A stretch of DNA of 64,000 nucleotides from Pseudomonas furukawaii (GCF_002355475.1 NZ_AP014862.1:3348001-3412000); one strand, 5' to 3'; shown: positions 17,867 to 28,428, counted from the first letter of the stretch. Numbers and translations are program-made. The notes: a model not told the origin generated them from the letters alone.

Positions 17867-18550
17867 ATGACCGCAAGCATTCTCGATGCGCGGAACCTTA
17901 GCAAAGTGGTTCCCAGCGCGGAAGGCGAGCTGATCATCCTTCACGACCTCTCGTTCAGCCTCGACAAAGGCGAAAGCCTTGCCATCGTCGGCAGTTCCGG
18001 CTCCGGCAAATCCACCCTCCTCGGCCTGCTCGCCGGCCTCGACCTGCCCAGCTCCGGCGACGTCCAACTGGCCGGACGATCGCTGTCCAGCCTCGACGAG
18101 GACCAGCGCGCCCGGGTCCGCGCCGAGCATGTCGGCTTCGTCTTCCAGTCGTTCCAGTTGCTGGACAACCTCAACGCCCTGGAGAACGTCATGCTGCCCC
18201 TCGAACTGGAAGGTCATCGCGATGCCCGCGAGCGCGCCCGCCAGTTGCTGGAACGGGTCGGACTCGGCCAGCGCCTCAGCCATTACCCCCGCCAGCTGTC
18301 CGGAGGCGAGCAGCAGCGTGTCGCCATTGCCCGCGCCTTCGCCGCCGAGCCCGATGTGCTCTTCGCCGACGAGCCCACCGGCAACCTCGACAGCCACACC
18401 GGCGAGCGCATCAGCGACCTGCTCTTCCAGCTCAACCAGGAGCGCGGCACCACCCTCGTCCTGGTCACCCACGACGAACGCCTGGCCCATCGCTGCCGCC
18501 GCCTGATCCGCCTGGAAGCCGGGCACCTGGTGGAACAGGTGGAGCCCTGA
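17867..18550 (+). CDS. ABC transporter ATP-binding protein (YbbA/LolD-like)
   Basis: A 227-residue ATPase with Walker [11 protein letters not shown]-loop FQSFQL, signature LSGGEQQR, Walker [10 protein letters not shown] and a His switch LVTHD. The sequence is of the LolD/MacB/YbbA class that works with FtsX-type permeases. The ATG lies 10 bases from divergent tesA. Its TGA overlaps the permease ATG (TGATG), so translation is coupled. The partner permease is the YbbP-like protein downstream. The substrate of YbbAP systems is not firmly known. Confidence 0.93.
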   Translation: MTASILDARNLSKVVPSAEGELIILHDLSFSLDKGESLAIVGSSGSGKSTLLGLLAGLDLPSSGDVQLAGRSLSSLDEDQRARVRAEHVGFVFQSFQLLDNLNALENVMLPLELEGHRDARERARQLLERVGLGQRLSHYPRQLSGGEQQRVAIARAFAAEPDVLFADEPTGNLDSHTGERISDLLFQLNQERGTTLVLVTHDERLAHRCRRLIRLEAGHLVEQVEP

Positions 18551-21054
18551 TGCGCAACCTGCCCCTCTCCCGCCTCCTGGCCATGGCGGCGCGCCAACTG
18601 TGGCGCGACGCCCACAGCGGCGAGTTGCGGGTGCTGTTCTTCTCGCTGCTGGTGGCCGTCGCCGCCAGCAGCGCCATCGGCTATTTCAGCGCCCGCCTCA
18701 ATGGCGCGATGCTGCTACGGGCCACCGAATTCCTTGGCGCCGACCTGCTCCTCAGCGGCTCCTCGCCCGCCACGCCCGAACAGTTGGAGAGCGGCAGGCG
18801 CCTGGGACTGACCCACGCCCGCGCGGTGGAATTCTCCAGCGTCATCGCCACCGACAACGGGATCCAACTGGCCAGCGTCAAGGCGGTGGACCAGGCCTAC
18901 CCGCTGCGCGGCGAGCTGCGCAGCGCCGCCGAACCCTATGGCCCGGAGGCCACCGGCAGCGGCCCGCAACCCGGTGAAGCCTGGGCCGAAGCACGCCTCT
19001 TCGCCACCCTGAACCTCAAACCCGGCGACAGCATCGATGTCGGCGAGAAGGCCCTGCGCCTCAGCCGCGTGCTCACCTACGAGCCGGACCGCGCCGGCGA
19101 CTTCTACAGCCTCACCCCTCGGGTGCTGATCAACCTCGACGACCTCGACGCCACCGGCGTGGTCCAACCTGGCAGCCGGGTTCGCTACCGCGAACTCTGG
19201 AGCGGTCCGGACGAGGCCCTCTCACGCTACCGCGCGGAAATCCGGCCCTCACTGGCCGCCCACCAGCGGCTGGAAGACGCCCGGCAGGGCAACCGGCAGA
19301 TCGGTGGCGCCCTGGGCCGCGCCGAACGCTACCTCAACCTGGCCAGCCTGGCTGCAGTCCTGCTCTCCGGCGTCGCCGTGGCCCTGTCCGCGGCCCGCTT
19401 CGCCGCCCGCCGTTTCGACACCAGCGCACTCTTGCGCTGCTTCGGCCTGTCCCGACGCGAAACCCTGCTGCTGTTCAGTCTGCAACTGGCGCTGCTCGGC
19501 CTGCTCGCCAGCGTCCTGGGCGCCCTGCTGGGCTGGCTCGCCCAGGCCGTCCTGTTCCAGTTGCTCGACGGCCTGCTCCCGGCGGTGATCCCTGCCGGTG
19601 GCCTGGTGCCCGCCCTCGCCGGAATCGCCACCGGCCTCCTGGCCCTGGCCGGCTTCGCCCTGCCGCCCCTGGCGACGCTGGGCCGGGTGCCGCCCTTGCG
19701 GGTCCTGCGCCGGGACCTGCTACCGCTGCCCACCAGCGCCTGGCTCAGCTATGGCGCCGCGCTGGTGGCCCTCGGCCTGATCATGTGGCGCCTGAGTCTC
19801 GACCTGCGCCTGACACTCGCCCTGCTGGGCGGCGGCCTGCTCGCCACGCTGCTGCTGGGTGGCCTGCTGCTGGCGGGGCTGCGGACCATGCGCCGCCTGC
19901 TGGCCAGCGCCGCCCTGCCCTGGCGCCTGGGCCTCGGCCAGTTGCTGCGCCACCCCCTGGCCGCCGCCGGACAGTCCCTCGCCTTCGGCCTGATCCTGCT
20001 GGCCATGGCACTGATCGCGCTGCTTCGGGGCGAACTGCTGGACACCTGGCAGAACCAACTGCCGGAGAACGCCCCCAACCACTTCGCCCTCAATGTGCTA
20101 CCCGCCGACAAGGACGCCTTCGCCGCGCGCCTGGCCAGCCTTTCGCCCCATCCCGCGCCGCTCTATCCCGTGGTCCCGGGACGCCTCACCGCCATCAACG
20201 GAGAGGGCGTGCGCCAGCTGGTGAGCAAGGACTCCCAGGGGGACCGCGCCGTGCGCCGCGACCTCAGCCTCACCTGGGCCGCCGACCTGCCCGGCGACAA
20301 CCGCCTGGTGGCAGGCCGCTGGTGGGACGCCACGCCCAAGGACGAGCTGCCCGGCGTCTCGGTGGAATCCAAGCTCGCCGAAAGCCTCGGCCTCAAGCTC
20401 GGCGACCGGCTCACCTTCGCCGTCGGCGGCCTGCAGCGCGACGCGCGGGTCACCAGCCTGCGGGAAGTGGACTGGGACAACTTCCAGCCCAACTTCTACA
20501 TGATCTTCGCCCCGGACACGCTTGCGGACCTGCCCGTCACCTACCTCACCAGCTTCTACCTGCCACCCCAGCGCGACCGGGACCTGGTTGAGCTCTCCCG
20601 GGCCTTTCCCGCTGTGACCCTGCTGCAGGTGGAAGCCATCCTCGCCCAGCTGCGCAGCATCCTCGCCCAGGTCACCCTGGCGGTGGAGTTCGTCCTGCTC
20701 TTCGTCCTCGCGGCTGGCCTCGCCGTGCTCTTCGCCGGCCTGCAATCCACCCTCGACGAGCGCATCCGCCAAGGTGCCCTGCTACGGGCCCTGGGCGCCG
20801 AACGCCGCCTGCTGGTGAGTGCCCGCCGCGCCGAATTCGCCCTGCTCGGTGCCGCCAGCGGGCTGCTCGCCGCCCTGGGCTGCGAGCTGGTGAGCGCCCT
20901 GCTCTACCGCTTCGCCTTCGACCTCGCCTGGCAGCCCCACCCCTGGTTGCTGGCCTTGCCGCTGGTGGGGGCCGTGCTGGTGGGTGGCGCCGGCGTGCTC
21001 GGCACCCGTCGCGCCCTCAACGCCAGCCCCCTGACGGTCCTGCGCGAGGCCTGA
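18550..21054 (+). CDS. ABC transporter permease (YbbP-like, two FtsX domains)
   Basis: An 834-residue inner-membrane permease. One N-terminal membrane segment is followed by a large periplasmic region, then FtsX domain 1 (about residues 260-400), further membrane segments (about 395-500), a second periplasmic region and FtsX domain 2 (about 705-830, [20 protein letters not shown]). It ends with the typical [12 protein letters not shown]. It is translationally coupled to the ATPase gene. Linkage with tesA, as in E. coli ybbA-ybbP, hints at envelope lipid or ester handling. Confidence 0.9.
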   Translation: MRNLPLSRLLAMAARQLWRDAHSGELRVLFFSLLVAVAASSAIGYFSARLNGAMLLRATEFLGADLLLSGSSPATPEQLESGRRLGLTHARAVEFSSVIATDNGIQLASVKAVDQAYPLRGELRSAAEPYGPEATGSGPQPGEAWAEARLFATLNLKPGDSIDVGEKALRLSRVLTYEPDRAGDFYSLTPRVLINLDDLDATGVVQPGSRVRYRELWSGPDEALSRYRAEIRPSLAAHQRLEDARQGNRQIGGALGRAERYLNLASLAAVLLSGVAVALSAARFAARRFDTSALLRCFGLSRRETLLLFSLQLALLGLLASVLGALLGWLAQAVLFQLLDGLLPAVIPAGGLVPALAGIATGLLALAGFALPPLATLGRVPPLRVLRRDLLPLPTSAWLSYGAALVALGLIMWRLSLDLRLTLALLGGGLLATLLLGGLLLAGLRTMRRLLASAALPWRLGLGQLLRHPLAAAGQSLAFGLILLAMALIALLRGELLDTWQNQLPENAPNHFALNVLPADKDAFAARLASLSPHPAPLYPVVPGRLTAINGEGVRQLVSKDSQGDRAVRRDLSLTWAADLPGDNRLVAGRWWDATPKDELPGVSVESKLAESLGLKLGDRLTFAVGGLQRDARVTSLREVDWDNFQPNFYMIFAPDTLADLPVTYLTSFYLPPQRDRDLVELSRAFPAVTLLQVEAILAQLRSILAQVTLAVEFVLLFVLAAGLAVLFAGLQSTLDERIRQGALLRALGAERRLLVSARRAEFALLGAASGLLAALGCELVSALLYRFAFDLAWQPHPWLLALPLVGAVLVGGAGVLGTRRALNASPLTVLREA

Positions 21055-21088
21055 TAGGCTTGGCCCCCCGTCTTCACGCAGGACCGAC

Positions 21089-21586
<498 letters not shown>

Positions 21587-21688
21587 CGAGCGGCGCGGCG
21601 GCGGCCCAGGCTCCGAGAGACGGGCCTTCGACCGGCCATTGCGGTTGAAACCGTTACCGCGATCCGGCGGGAAGGACCCTCAGGCCGG

Positions 21689-21988
21689 CTACAGACGAAT
21701 CCCCACTGTCCTGTCATACCCGGGCTCCTGCCCGTCACGGCGCTTTTGCCGCTCGGTCGACGCGGTGCGATCGGCTGAGCTGCCGCCGATGTGCTGGAAC
21801 TCGTACACGGGCTTGGCCGGCGGCTGGGGTGGCTGTGGAACCTGGGTGCCACGTCCTGCGTACTGGCCATAGACGCCCAGCGCGAACATGCCGATCACCA
21901 TGTACACCCCGAAACGCTCCAGACGCCTGGGATTCTTGCCAGAGGGCGTCGCCACTTGCAGGCGCGGCGGATTGGATGCGCGTTTCAT
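21689..21988 (-). CDS. Small single-pass membrane protein, unknown function
   Basis: A 99-residue protein: a basic N-terminus (KNPRRLERFG), one membrane segment (about residues 28-45) and a Pro-rich, polar C-terminal tail (QVPQPPQPPAKPVYEF). Its ATG overlaps the TGA of the upstream 76-residue gene (TGATG), which supports real, coupled translation. I do not recognise a family. Confidence 0.6.
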   Translation of the reverse strand: MKRASNPPRLQVATPSGKNPRRLERFGVYMVIGMFALGVYGQYAGRGTQVPQPPQPPAKPVYEFQHIGGSSADRTASTERQKRRDGQEPGYDRTVGIRL

Positions 21989-22218
21989 CAGTCCTCCAGT
22001 ACCCGGTCCATCAATTCCAGTCCCAGCCGCTGGGTACTGGTCTCGTCAGCGAATTCCCGCTGGCTGATGCCGGCGACCTTGGTCCGGGGAATGGCCAGGT
22101 GCTGGTTGCGCAAGGTGATGGAAAAACTCCCGTCGGCCTCCGACAGGCATTCGAACTGGAAGCTGGCGCTCATCTTGTTCAAGGTGTCCTCAACCTGGCG
22201 AAGCATAAAGCTGTTCAT
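21988..22218 (-). CDS. Small cytoplasmic protein, unknown function
   Basis: A 76-residue protein starting MNSFMLRQVEDTL, with a predicted alpha/beta pattern and no motif I recognise. The ATG at 22218 is preceded by GGGAGGAC, a good ribosome site, and its stop overlaps the start of the following membrane-protein gene. The two form a coupled pair. Several in-frame upstream ATGs lack ribosome sites. Confidence 0.62.
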   Translation of the reverse strand: MNSFMLRQVEDTLNKMSASFQFECLSEADGSFSITLRNQHLAIPRTKVAGISQREFADETSTQRLGLELMDRVLED

Positions 22219-22423
22219 GCTCAGTCCTCCCACCAATCGAGTAGCCGGACTGAAAAACCTAGCAGGGAAACACGCCACGTAAATGTCATCGGGCGGCAAT
22301 TCATCGGAAAGCATCCTGCATCCCGATGACAGGCCCATTGCAGGGCACCGACAGACCAACGGTCCTTGCAAGGTGCCGCCAGCGGTACGTCACTTGCCTG
22401 TAGGTTCCATCGAGGTGGATCGG

Positions 22424-23557
22424 ATGCCGAATGCCCCACTGGCCCCCAGCTTCGGCGTGGAGGAAACCTTTTTCCTGGTCGACAGGCGCACCCGGGATCT
22501 GCCCACGCAACTGCCGGACGCTTTCCTGCGGGATGCCCACCGGGCATTCGGCGAATCCCTGAGCCAGGAGATGTTCCAGAGCCTGGTGCGCCTGGACATG
22601 GCCCAGCCCAGCCTGCTGGAAATCGCCGAGGCCCGCGCCACCCTGCTGGAGAAACGCGCCCGCCTCGCCGCCCTGGCCGCCGAGCACCAGTTGGCGCCCC
22701 TCTGTGCGGGGACGCATCCCTTCGCCGACTGGCACGGCCAGGTCCCCTGCGATGACCCGAACGTCCAGCCCATCTTCGAGGACCACCGGATGATCGCCCA
22801 CCGCAGCCTGGCGTGCGGCCTGCGGGTACTGGTGTGCGTGCCGCCGGAGCGGGACCGTGTCCAGGTGATGAACCGGGTACTGGGCTGGTTGCCCCTGCTG
22901 CTGGCCCTGAGCAGTTCGTCGCCGTTCTGGAACGGTCGCCCAACGGGGCTGATGAGCTACCGCCGGGCCACGGCGGCGGAATGGCCCCACAAAGGGCTGC
23001 CTGAACCCATGCCCGACGAGCCGGCCTTCACTGCGTACCTGCAATGGCTGGTGGCCTGCGGCTCCATCCGCCGGGAAACCGACCTGCGCTGGTTCATCCA
23101 CCCCTGCCCACAGCATCCTGCCCTGGAGCTGCAGATCGCGGACGCCTGCCCTTCGGTGGAGGACGCCCTGTGCGTGATCGCCCTGTTCCGTGCCCTGGTG
23201 GCCTGGGCCATGACGGAGCCGGAAGAACCCGAAGACCCCTTGCTGCAGCGACTGGTGCTGAAGGAAAACCACTGGCGGGCCATGCGCTTCGGCATCCATG
23301 GCATGTTCCTGGACGCCTCCGGCGAAGCCAGTCTGTCCGCCGGCGCGTGGTTGGCACGGGCCCATGCCTGCTTCGGTGAACTGGCGGAGGCGGAAGGTGA
23401 CGGACTGGCCTTCTCCCGTGGCCGCCACGTGCTGCGCTACGGCAGCAGCGCCGACCGCCAGTTGCAGCGCTACCGGGAAGCCCTGCAGGCCGGGCTGCCC
23501 CGGCAGCAGGCGCTGGTGGCGGTGGTGGATGACCTGATCGCCGAAACCTGCGGCTAG
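22424..23557 (+). CDS. Carboxylate-amine ligase, YbdK/GCS2 family
   Basis: A 377-residue ATP-grasp-like ligase of the glutamate-cysteine ligase 2 family. The N-terminal FGVEETFFLVD holds the two metal-binding glutamates of this group. APLCAGTHPFADW, MNRVLGWLPLLLALSSSSPFWNG and RRETDLRWFIHPCPQHPALELQIAD match conserved blocks. Members ligate glutamate or other carboxylates to an amine. The start at 22424 has GAGG upstream. The 3' end overlaps by three bases the 3' end of the convergent RES toxin gene. Confidence 0.85.
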   Translation: MPNAPLAPSFGVEETFFLVDRRTRDLPTQLPDAFLRDAHRAFGESLSQEMFQSLVRLDMAQPSLLEIAEARATLLEKRARLAALAAEHQLAPLCAGTHPFADWHGQVPCDDPNVQPIFEDHRMIAHRSLACGLRVLVCVPPERDRVQVMNRVLGWLPLLLALSSSSPFWNGRPTGLMSYRRATAAEWPHKGLPEPMPDEPAFTAYLQWLVACGSIRRETDLRWFIHPCPQHPALELQIADACPSVEDALCVIALFRALVAWAMTEPEEPEDPLLQRLVLKENHWRAMRFGIHGMFLDASGEASLSAGAWLARAHACFGELAEAEGDGLAFSRGRHVLRYGSSADRQLQRYREALQAGLPRQQALVAVVDDLIAETCG

Positions 23558-24234
23558 CCGACGGGACTCAGTTTCAGCACGCAGTTGATGCGCTGGCTGC
23601 GCCCATCCCAGATGTAGCGAAAATGCTGTCCCTGCACGGGCAGGCTGACCGCCGGTGGACGAAAGGCGGCGACGCACTCGTGGCCCGGCAGGCGCACGCT
23701 GTTGTAGAGCAGTCCCCAGCGGTTGGCGTTGCGCTGATGCACGGCGAAGGCCTGGCTCGGACCGTAGGCGTTCGGGTCATGCAGGTCGGCGCGATCGCGC
23801 ACGTCGATCATCGGCTTGACCACCTTGTTCACATAGGAACGCATGGTGATCTCGATGCTCGCTTCCTGGGTCGCGCGCCAGAACCGCTCCTGGTGATAGC
23901 GGGTCTCGGCGATGGCCGCCTCGATGGAGCTGGCGCAGTAGTAGACGCCAAAGGAGCCGTCGGAGAAGCGGCTGGACCGGCCGATATGGGTGAAGACCGC
24001 CATCACCACCGTGGCACCGGTGCCACTGACGCGGTCCTCGGGCGCCACCCGGACGATCTCTCCCACCTGGTCGCGCAGCCGGTCGTTGGTCAAGGCCTCG
24101 ATGGCGTAGGCCAGTTCCAGGTCCTCGGGATCGAGGGTGTCCTCGAAGACGGAGATCGGCGGAAAGGCACTGTTCACCAGACGATAGGCCCGGGTCCACT
24201 CAGGCATCCGTTCCACCCGTTGCGGATCGCTCAT
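23554..24234 (-). CDS. RES-domain toxin (NAD-consuming) of a type II toxin-antitoxin pair
   Basis: A 226-residue RES-domain protein. The namesake residues are an Arg in RAYRLVNSAF (residues 15-18), Glu110 in AIAETRYHQ and Ser179 in LLYNSVRLPG. Characterised RES toxins degrade NAD+ by ADP-ribosyltransferase-like chemistry and stop growth. The ATG overlaps the TGA of the antitoxin gene upstream (TGATG). All three key residues are present, so it may be active. At its 3' end it overlaps the YbdK-like gene tail to tail. Confidence 0.9.
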   Translation of the reverse strand: MSDPQRVERMPEWTRAYRLVNSAFPPISVFEDTLDPEDLELAYAIEALTNDRLRDQVGEIVRVAPEDRVSGTGATVVMAVFTHIGRSSRFSDGSFGVYYCASSIEAAIAETRYHQERFWRATQEASIEITMRSYVNKVVKPMIDVRDRADLHDPNAYGPSQAFAVHQRNANRWGLLYNSVRLPGHECVAAFRPPAVSLPVQGQHFRYIWDGRSQRINCVLKLSPVG

Positions 24235-24635
24235 CAGCCACGCACTCCATCCAGGTAGCGTCGGACATCGGCCACATCCACCACCTGGCCGCCGAGCATG
24301 TACTCCAGGGCGCTGCGGCCATTGAAGGGTGCGGCGCTGTTGGGCTTGTGCACCCACTCGTAGGCACGCTCCTCATGGTTGCTGAAGAGGATGCGCAGGG
24401 ACTTGTGGATGCCCATCAGGTAGGAAATGCGCTCCAGGGTGTCGTGGGGCAGCCGCACACTGGGCAGCTTCTTGTAGCTGAAGTAGGTGGTGTTGCCGAT
24501 GGAGCCCAGCAGGGTGCGCTGCTGCTCCTTGGTGCAGCCCCACTTGTCCATCAGGTTGAAGAAGAACTTCAGGGCCACACGGCCGGCTTCCCCTCCCTGG
24601 ATATCCGGGCTGGCCTGCTTGGCGGGAATGGTCAT
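24234..24635 (-). CDS. Xre/MbcA/ParS-type antitoxin of the RES toxin
   Basis: A 133-residue protein in the position and layout of the antitoxins paired with RES toxins. The N-terminal two thirds are an Xre-like helical DNA-binding region (CTKEQQRTLLGSI and LPHDTLERISYLMGIHKSLRILF). The C-terminal MbcA/ParS toxin-binding domain (DUF2384) ends GRSALEYMLGGQVVDVADVRRYLDGVRG. It is the first gene of the pair and likely represses its own promoter, where inverted repeats are visible at 24682-24716. Confidence 0.9.
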   Translation of the reverse strand: MTIPAKQASPDIQGGEAGRVALKFFFNLMDKWGCTKEQQRTLLGSIGNTTYFSYKKLPSVRLPHDTLERISYLMGIHKSLRILFSNHEERAYEWVHKPNSAAPFNGRSALEYMLGGQVVDVADVRRYLDGVRG

Positions 24636-24681
24636 GGCGCCTCCTGGACAGACTGTACTTACCCTGAAGACTACTCCTCAC

Positions 24682-24716
24682 CCGAATAATTTCAATAAAT
24701 TAATTCGGATACGAAT
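24682..24716 (-). promoter_or_regulatory. AT-rich promoter/operator of the RES-Xre operon
   Basis: A strikingly AT-rich segment 47-81 bases upstream of the antitoxin ATG. CCGAAT (24682-24687) and ATTCGG (24703-24708) form one inverted repeat, and ATTCG-GATA-CGAAT (24703-24716) forms another that shares an arm. This arrangement suits a dimeric Xre antitoxin binding its own promoter. Confidence 0.55.
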
Positions 24717-24913
24717 AGTCAGTACAAGTCCCCTGGCCGATGCGCCCGGATTGAGGGAGTGGATTCATTCGAACCGGCGAGCCCGCGCCCTTGGGACCTG
24801 GCCATGAGTCGTTGGCGCTGCCCGTGTTGATTCAAATACCTGGGTGCGCTGGCTGAAGACTGTTGGAAGCGTCTCAAGTGGACGTCATGGGACCGATCGG
24901 ACGCGCCCTGCCC

Positions 24914-25546
24914 TCAGATGGAAATCAGTCCATGCTCAAGCGCGTACTTCACCAGTGCGGCAGGGGTGTCGATGTTCAGCTTGCGGCGGATGCTCAGGCG
25001 GTAGGTCTCCACCGTACGCACGCTGATGTCCAGCTCGCGGGCCACTTCCTTGTTGTTCAGTCCCTTGGCGAGCATGGAGAGCACCTGCAGCTCCCGGGGC
25101 GTCAGCTCGTTCTCGTCGCGGCTGTTGGTGGCCAGCTTGCGGGCGACCTCGGGGCTGTAGAAGCTGCCGCCGGCGGCCACGGCCTCGATGGCGGCGATCA
25201 GCTCCGTGGAAGGCGCGTTCTTCAGCACATAGCCAAAGGCGCCGGCGTTGATGGAGGTGCGCACGTACTCCTGGTTGTCGTACATGCTCAGGATGAGGAT
25301 CTTGATGCCCGGGTGCTGGGCGCAGAGGCGGCGCGTCAGTTCCAGGCCGTTCATGTCCTTCAGGCCCACGTCCACCAGCAGCACGTCCAGCTCGGTACGG
25401 GCCACCAGTTCGAGGGCCTCGGCGCCCGACTCGGCTTGGGCCACCACCTGGAAATGGGGCCAGGCGGACAACAGCGATTTCACGCCATCGCGCACCAGCA
25501 CGTGATCGTCGATCAGCGCGATTCTGACGGGGTTGGGAACGCTCAT
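24914..25546 (-). CDS. NarL/FixJ-type two-component response regulator
   Basis: A 210-residue response regulator. The receiver domain (about residues 7-122) has acidic DD at 13-14, phospho-acceptor Asp59 (VLLVDVGLKDMNG), Ser in LSMYD and Lys in YVLKNA. The C-terminal LuxR HTH (about 145-205) contains LTPRELQVLSMLAKGLNNKEVARELDISVRTVE. I use the ATG at 25546, with AAGG upstream. It lies 44 bases after the sensor kinase gene. Candidate binding sites are the CTACG/CGTAG clusters before the porin and cstA genes (inference). Confidence 0.93.
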   Translation of the reverse strand: MSVPNPVRIALIDDHVLVRDGVKSLLSAWPHFQVVAQAESGAEALELVARTELDVLLVDVGLKDMNGLELTRRLCAQHPGIKILILSMYDNQEYVRTSINAGAFGYVLKNAPSTELIAAIEAVAAGGSFYSPEVARKLATNSRDENELTPRELQVLSMLAKGLNNKEVARELDISVRTVETYRLSIRRKLNIDTPAALVKYALEHGLISI

Positions 25547-25590
25547 GGGGGCCTTATGGTTCATGGACGGGCTGCGCGCCTGCGAGCCGA

Positions 25591-26934
25591 TCAAGCGTCT
25601 AGGGGGATGCCGACCTGCAGTTCCGTGCGGCCGGAGGACGATGACAAGGTGAAGGTGCCGCGATGATGGTCGACCCGCTCCCGGATGTTGCGCAGGCCGA
25701 TCCCCTGGCTGCGCTCCATCAGGCCGGGGTCGAATCCCACGCCATTGTCTTCCACTCGCAGGGCAACGCCACCCCGCGAGCAGGAGAGCGAAATTATAGC
25801 GGCGCTGGCCCGGGAATGGCGCTCGATGTTGCCGAGGGCCTCCTGGATGATGCGGTACAGCGTCACCGCCACCTCCCCGCCCACCTGCGTGTCGTCCAGC
25901 CCTTGCTCGAATTGGGTGCGGATGCCCGTGCGCTGCTCGAAGTCCCGCACCAGTTGCAAGATGGCCGGCGACAGGCCCAGGGTATCCAGCAGCGAGGGGC
26001 GCAGGTCATGGGAGATGCGGCGGATCTCGCCGATGGCCTCACCCAGCCGCGCCGTGCCCGCCTTGAGGTTCTCCAGCCCCCGGGGCATGCCCTTCTCCAG
26101 TTCCAGGCCGGCCAGCTCGAACTGGAACTTGATGGACACCAGTTGCTGGCTGATGCCGTCGTGCAGCTCGCGGGACACCCGCGAACGCTCCTCCTCCTGG
26201 AGCCGCACGATGCGCTGGTTCAGTGCCGAGAGCTTGCGGTCCGCCAGGCGGTGCTCGGAGAAATTCAGCATCAGGCCGCCGCTGAAGACCACCAGCACCG
26301 CGATCAGCGCCACCGAGGCGATGGCCAGCACCGTGGTCAGCACGCCGTCGGCCACTTCCTGGCGCGATTTGGAGGTGGCGACCTCGACATCGTCGATGTA
26401 GATGCCGGTGCCCAGCATCCAGCCCCAGCGATCCAGCATCACCACGTAGGACAGCTTGTCCGTCACCTGCCCGGTGGAGGGTTTCTCCCAGGTGTAGAGC
26501 TGGAAGCCATCGCCGCTCTTGGCGCTTTTCAGCAGCGCCTGGATCACCGGCAGGCCATTCTTGTCCTTCATGCCGATAAGCTCCCGGCCCACGAGGTTGG
26601 CCTGGCGCGGGTGCATCAGGTTCTTGCCGTGGCTGTCGTAGACGAAGAAGTAGCCATCCAGGCCGAAGTTGGCCCGGGACAGCATGCGCAACGCGTCCTG
26701 CCGCGCCGCCTCGTCATCGCGGCCGCTCTGGTAGAGGGGCGCGATCAGGCTCAGGGCCAGTTCCAGGTAGTTCTTCAGCTCGGCCTTCTTGGCGGCCATG
26801 ATGCTGCTCTCCACCAGCCTGGCCTGCTCCTCCTCCAGCTTCCGGCTCTGGGCGAAGACCAGCACGCAGATGATCAGCACCGACGCGATGAGCGGCAGCA
26901 CGCTGAGGGTCACGATCTTGTACTTGAGTTGCAT
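25591..26934 (-). CDS. Cache-domain sensor histidine kinase (HisKA_3 type)
   Basis: A 447-residue sensor kinase with a membrane segment at about 8-28, a periplasmic single-Cache domain (about 35-190, with GLDGYFFVYDSHGKNLMHP), a second membrane segment (about 200-222), then HisKA_3 with the phospho-His in SRVSRELHDGISQQLVS and a HATPase domain (RIIQEALGNIERHS, DNGVGFDPG, GIGLRNIRERV). sCache domains usually bind small organic acids. With the adjacent porin and the CstA-family carrier nearby, a carboxylate such as pyruvate is a plausible ligand (inference). Confidence 0.93.
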   Translation of the reverse strand: MQLKYKIVTLSVLPLIASVLIICVLVFAQSRKLEEEQARLVESSIMAAKKAELKNYLELALSLIAPLYQSGRDDEAARQDALRMLSRANFGLDGYFFVYDSHGKNLMHPRQANLVGRELIGMKDKNGLPVIQALLKSAKSGDGFQLYTWEKPSTGQVTDKLSYVVMLDRWGWMLGTGIYIDDVEVATSKSRQEVADGVLTTVLAIASVALIAVLVVFSGGLMLNFSEHRLADRKLSALNQRIVRLQEEERSRVSRELHDGISQQLVSIKFQFELAGLELEKGMPRGLENLKAGTARLGEAIGEIRRISHDLRPSLLDTLGLSPAILQLVRDFEQRTGIRTQFEQGLDDTQVGGEVAVTLYRIIQEALGNIERHSRASAAIISLSCSRGGVALRVEDNGVGFDPGLMERSQGIGLRNIRERVDHHRGTFTLSSSSGRTELQVGIPLDA

Positions 26935-26972
26935 CGTCTCTCGCCTGGTTGCGCGCCCGGAGCGCCCGGTTC

Positions 26973-27002
26973 CGTAGTTCTACGCACCCCGGGTACGTAG
27001 AA
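26973..27002. promoter_or_regulatory. CGTAG/CTACG cluster between sensor kinase and porin genes
   Basis: CGTAG at 26973-26977, CTACG at 26980-26984 and CGTAG at 26996-27000. The last two lie in an inverted repeat TTCTACG-N11-CGTAGAA (26978-27002). The same pentamer occurs three times before cstA (31998-32025). It is a likely operator for the LuxR-type regulator encoded next to it. Confidence 0.55.
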
Positions 27003-27105
27003 CAGCGCATATCAATGGGCGGCCCGCCCGTGAATAGTTGCGCGGCTGCGCCGGGACCTCTCGGCGACCGGCACACCCGCCTCCACAATAACAAGAGATA
27101 CGAAC

Positions 27106-28371
27106 ATGCTTCGTCATACCCGTCTCTATTCTTCCCTGCTTCTTGCCACCGGCACCGCCTTCGGCGTCGCCACTCCCGTCCACGCCGACTTCATCAAGGA
27201 CAGCAAAGCCAGCCTGGAACTGCGCAACTTCTACTTCAACCGCGACTTCCGCCAGGACAACGCCCCCCAGGCCAAGGCCGAGGAATGGGCCCAGGGCTTC
27301 CTCCTGCGCTATGAATCCGGCTACACCGAGGGCACCGTTGGCGTGGGTGTGGACGCCATCGGCCTGCTCGGCGTGAAACTGGACTCCAGCCCCGACCGCT
27401 CCGGCACCGCCCTGCTCAAGCGCGACCGCGAAACCGGCCGGGCCCAGGACGAGTACGGCGAAGTCGGCCTCACCGCCAAGCTCCGCGCCTCCAAGAGCGT
27501 GCTGAAGGTGGGCACCCTGCTGCCCAAGCTGCCGGTGGTCCAGTACAACGACTCGCGCCTGCTGCCGCAGACCTTCCAGGGCGGCCACCTGAATTCCATG
27601 GAGATCGACGGCCTGACCTTCGACGGCGGCCAGCTCAAGCAGGTCAACCAGCGCGACTCCTCCGACTACGAGGACATGACCCTCACCACCGGCGCCGCCC
27701 GCGCCATCACCGTCAGGTCCGGCACCACCAGCGACGCCTTCAACTTCGGCGGCGCCAGCTACAAGTGGAACGACAGCCTTACCACCGGCTACCACTACGG
27801 CGAGCTGGACGACCTCTACAAGCAGCACGTCCTCAGCGCCGTGCATCTGCTGCCCCTGGGCGACAAGCAGTCCCTGAAGAGCGATATCCGCTACGCCCGC
27901 TCCACCGACGACGGCGCCAGCAACGTCGACAACAAGGCCTTCGGCGCCCTGTTCACCTACGCCCTCGGCGGCCACGCCTTCGGCCTCGGCTACCAGGCCA
28001 TGAGCGGCGACACCGGCTTCGCCTACATCAACGGCACCGACCCCTTCCTGGTGAACTACGTGCAGATCGGCGACTTCGCCAACAAGGACGAGAAATCCTG
28101 GCAGGCCCGCTACGACTTCAACTTCGCCAGCGTCGGCATCCCCGGCCTGACCTTCATGACCCGCTACCTCACCGGCGACAACGTCGACCGCGGCGCGGCG
28201 GCTTCCGAGGGCAAGGAGTGGGAACGCAACATGGACATCGCCTACGTCTTCCAGGAAGGCCCGCTGAAGAACTTCGGCGTCAAATGGCGCAACGCCACCG
28301 TGCGCTCCAACTTCGGCAGCGACATCGACGAGAACCGCCTGATCCTCAGCTACGTGCTGCCGCTCTGGTAA
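27106..28371 (+). CDS. OprD-family outer membrane porin
   Basis: A 421-residue porin with a Sec signal peptide (cleavage near VHA-DFIKDS). DFIKDSKASLELRNFYFNRDFR is the characteristic OprD-family first strand, and the protein ends in a strand with a C-terminal aromatic residue (LSYVLPLW) for BAM recognition. OprD-family porins take up amino acids (OccD) or carboxylates (OccK), and the subgroup cannot be fixed by eye. It is divergent from a Cache sensor kinase, which likely controls it. A strong terminator follows. Confidence 0.93.
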   Translation: MLRHTRLYSSLLLATGTAFGVATPVHADFIKDSKASLELRNFYFNRDFRQDNAPQAKAEEWAQGFLLRYESGYTEGTVGVGVDAIGLLGVKLDSSPDRSGTALLKRDRETGRAQDEYGEVGLTAKLRASKSVLKVGTLLPKLPVVQYNDSRLLPQTFQGGHLNSMEIDGLTFDGGQLKQVNQRDSSDYEDMTLTTGAARAITVRSGTTSDAFNFGGASYKWNDSLTTGYHYGELDDLYKQHVLSAVHLLPLGDKQSLKSDIRYARSTDDGASNVDNKAFGALFTYALGGHAFGLGYQAMSGDTGFAYINGTDPFLVNYVQIGDFANKDEKSWQARYDFNFASVGIPGLTFMTRYLTGDNVDRGAAASEGKEWERNMDIAYVFQEGPLKNFGVKWRNATVRSNFGSDIDENRLILSYVLPLW

Positions 28372-28384
28372 ACCCCGCTCCAAC

Positions 28385-28414
28385 GAAGAAACCCGCCTTC
28401 CGGCGGGTTTCTTC
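28385..28414. terminator. Bidirectional terminator between porin and CobW genes
   Basis: A perfect 13-bp stem GAAGAAACCCGCC/GGCGGGTTTCTTC with a four-base loop. Confidence 0.88.
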
Positions 28415-28428
28415 TTGGTGGCGCGGAC

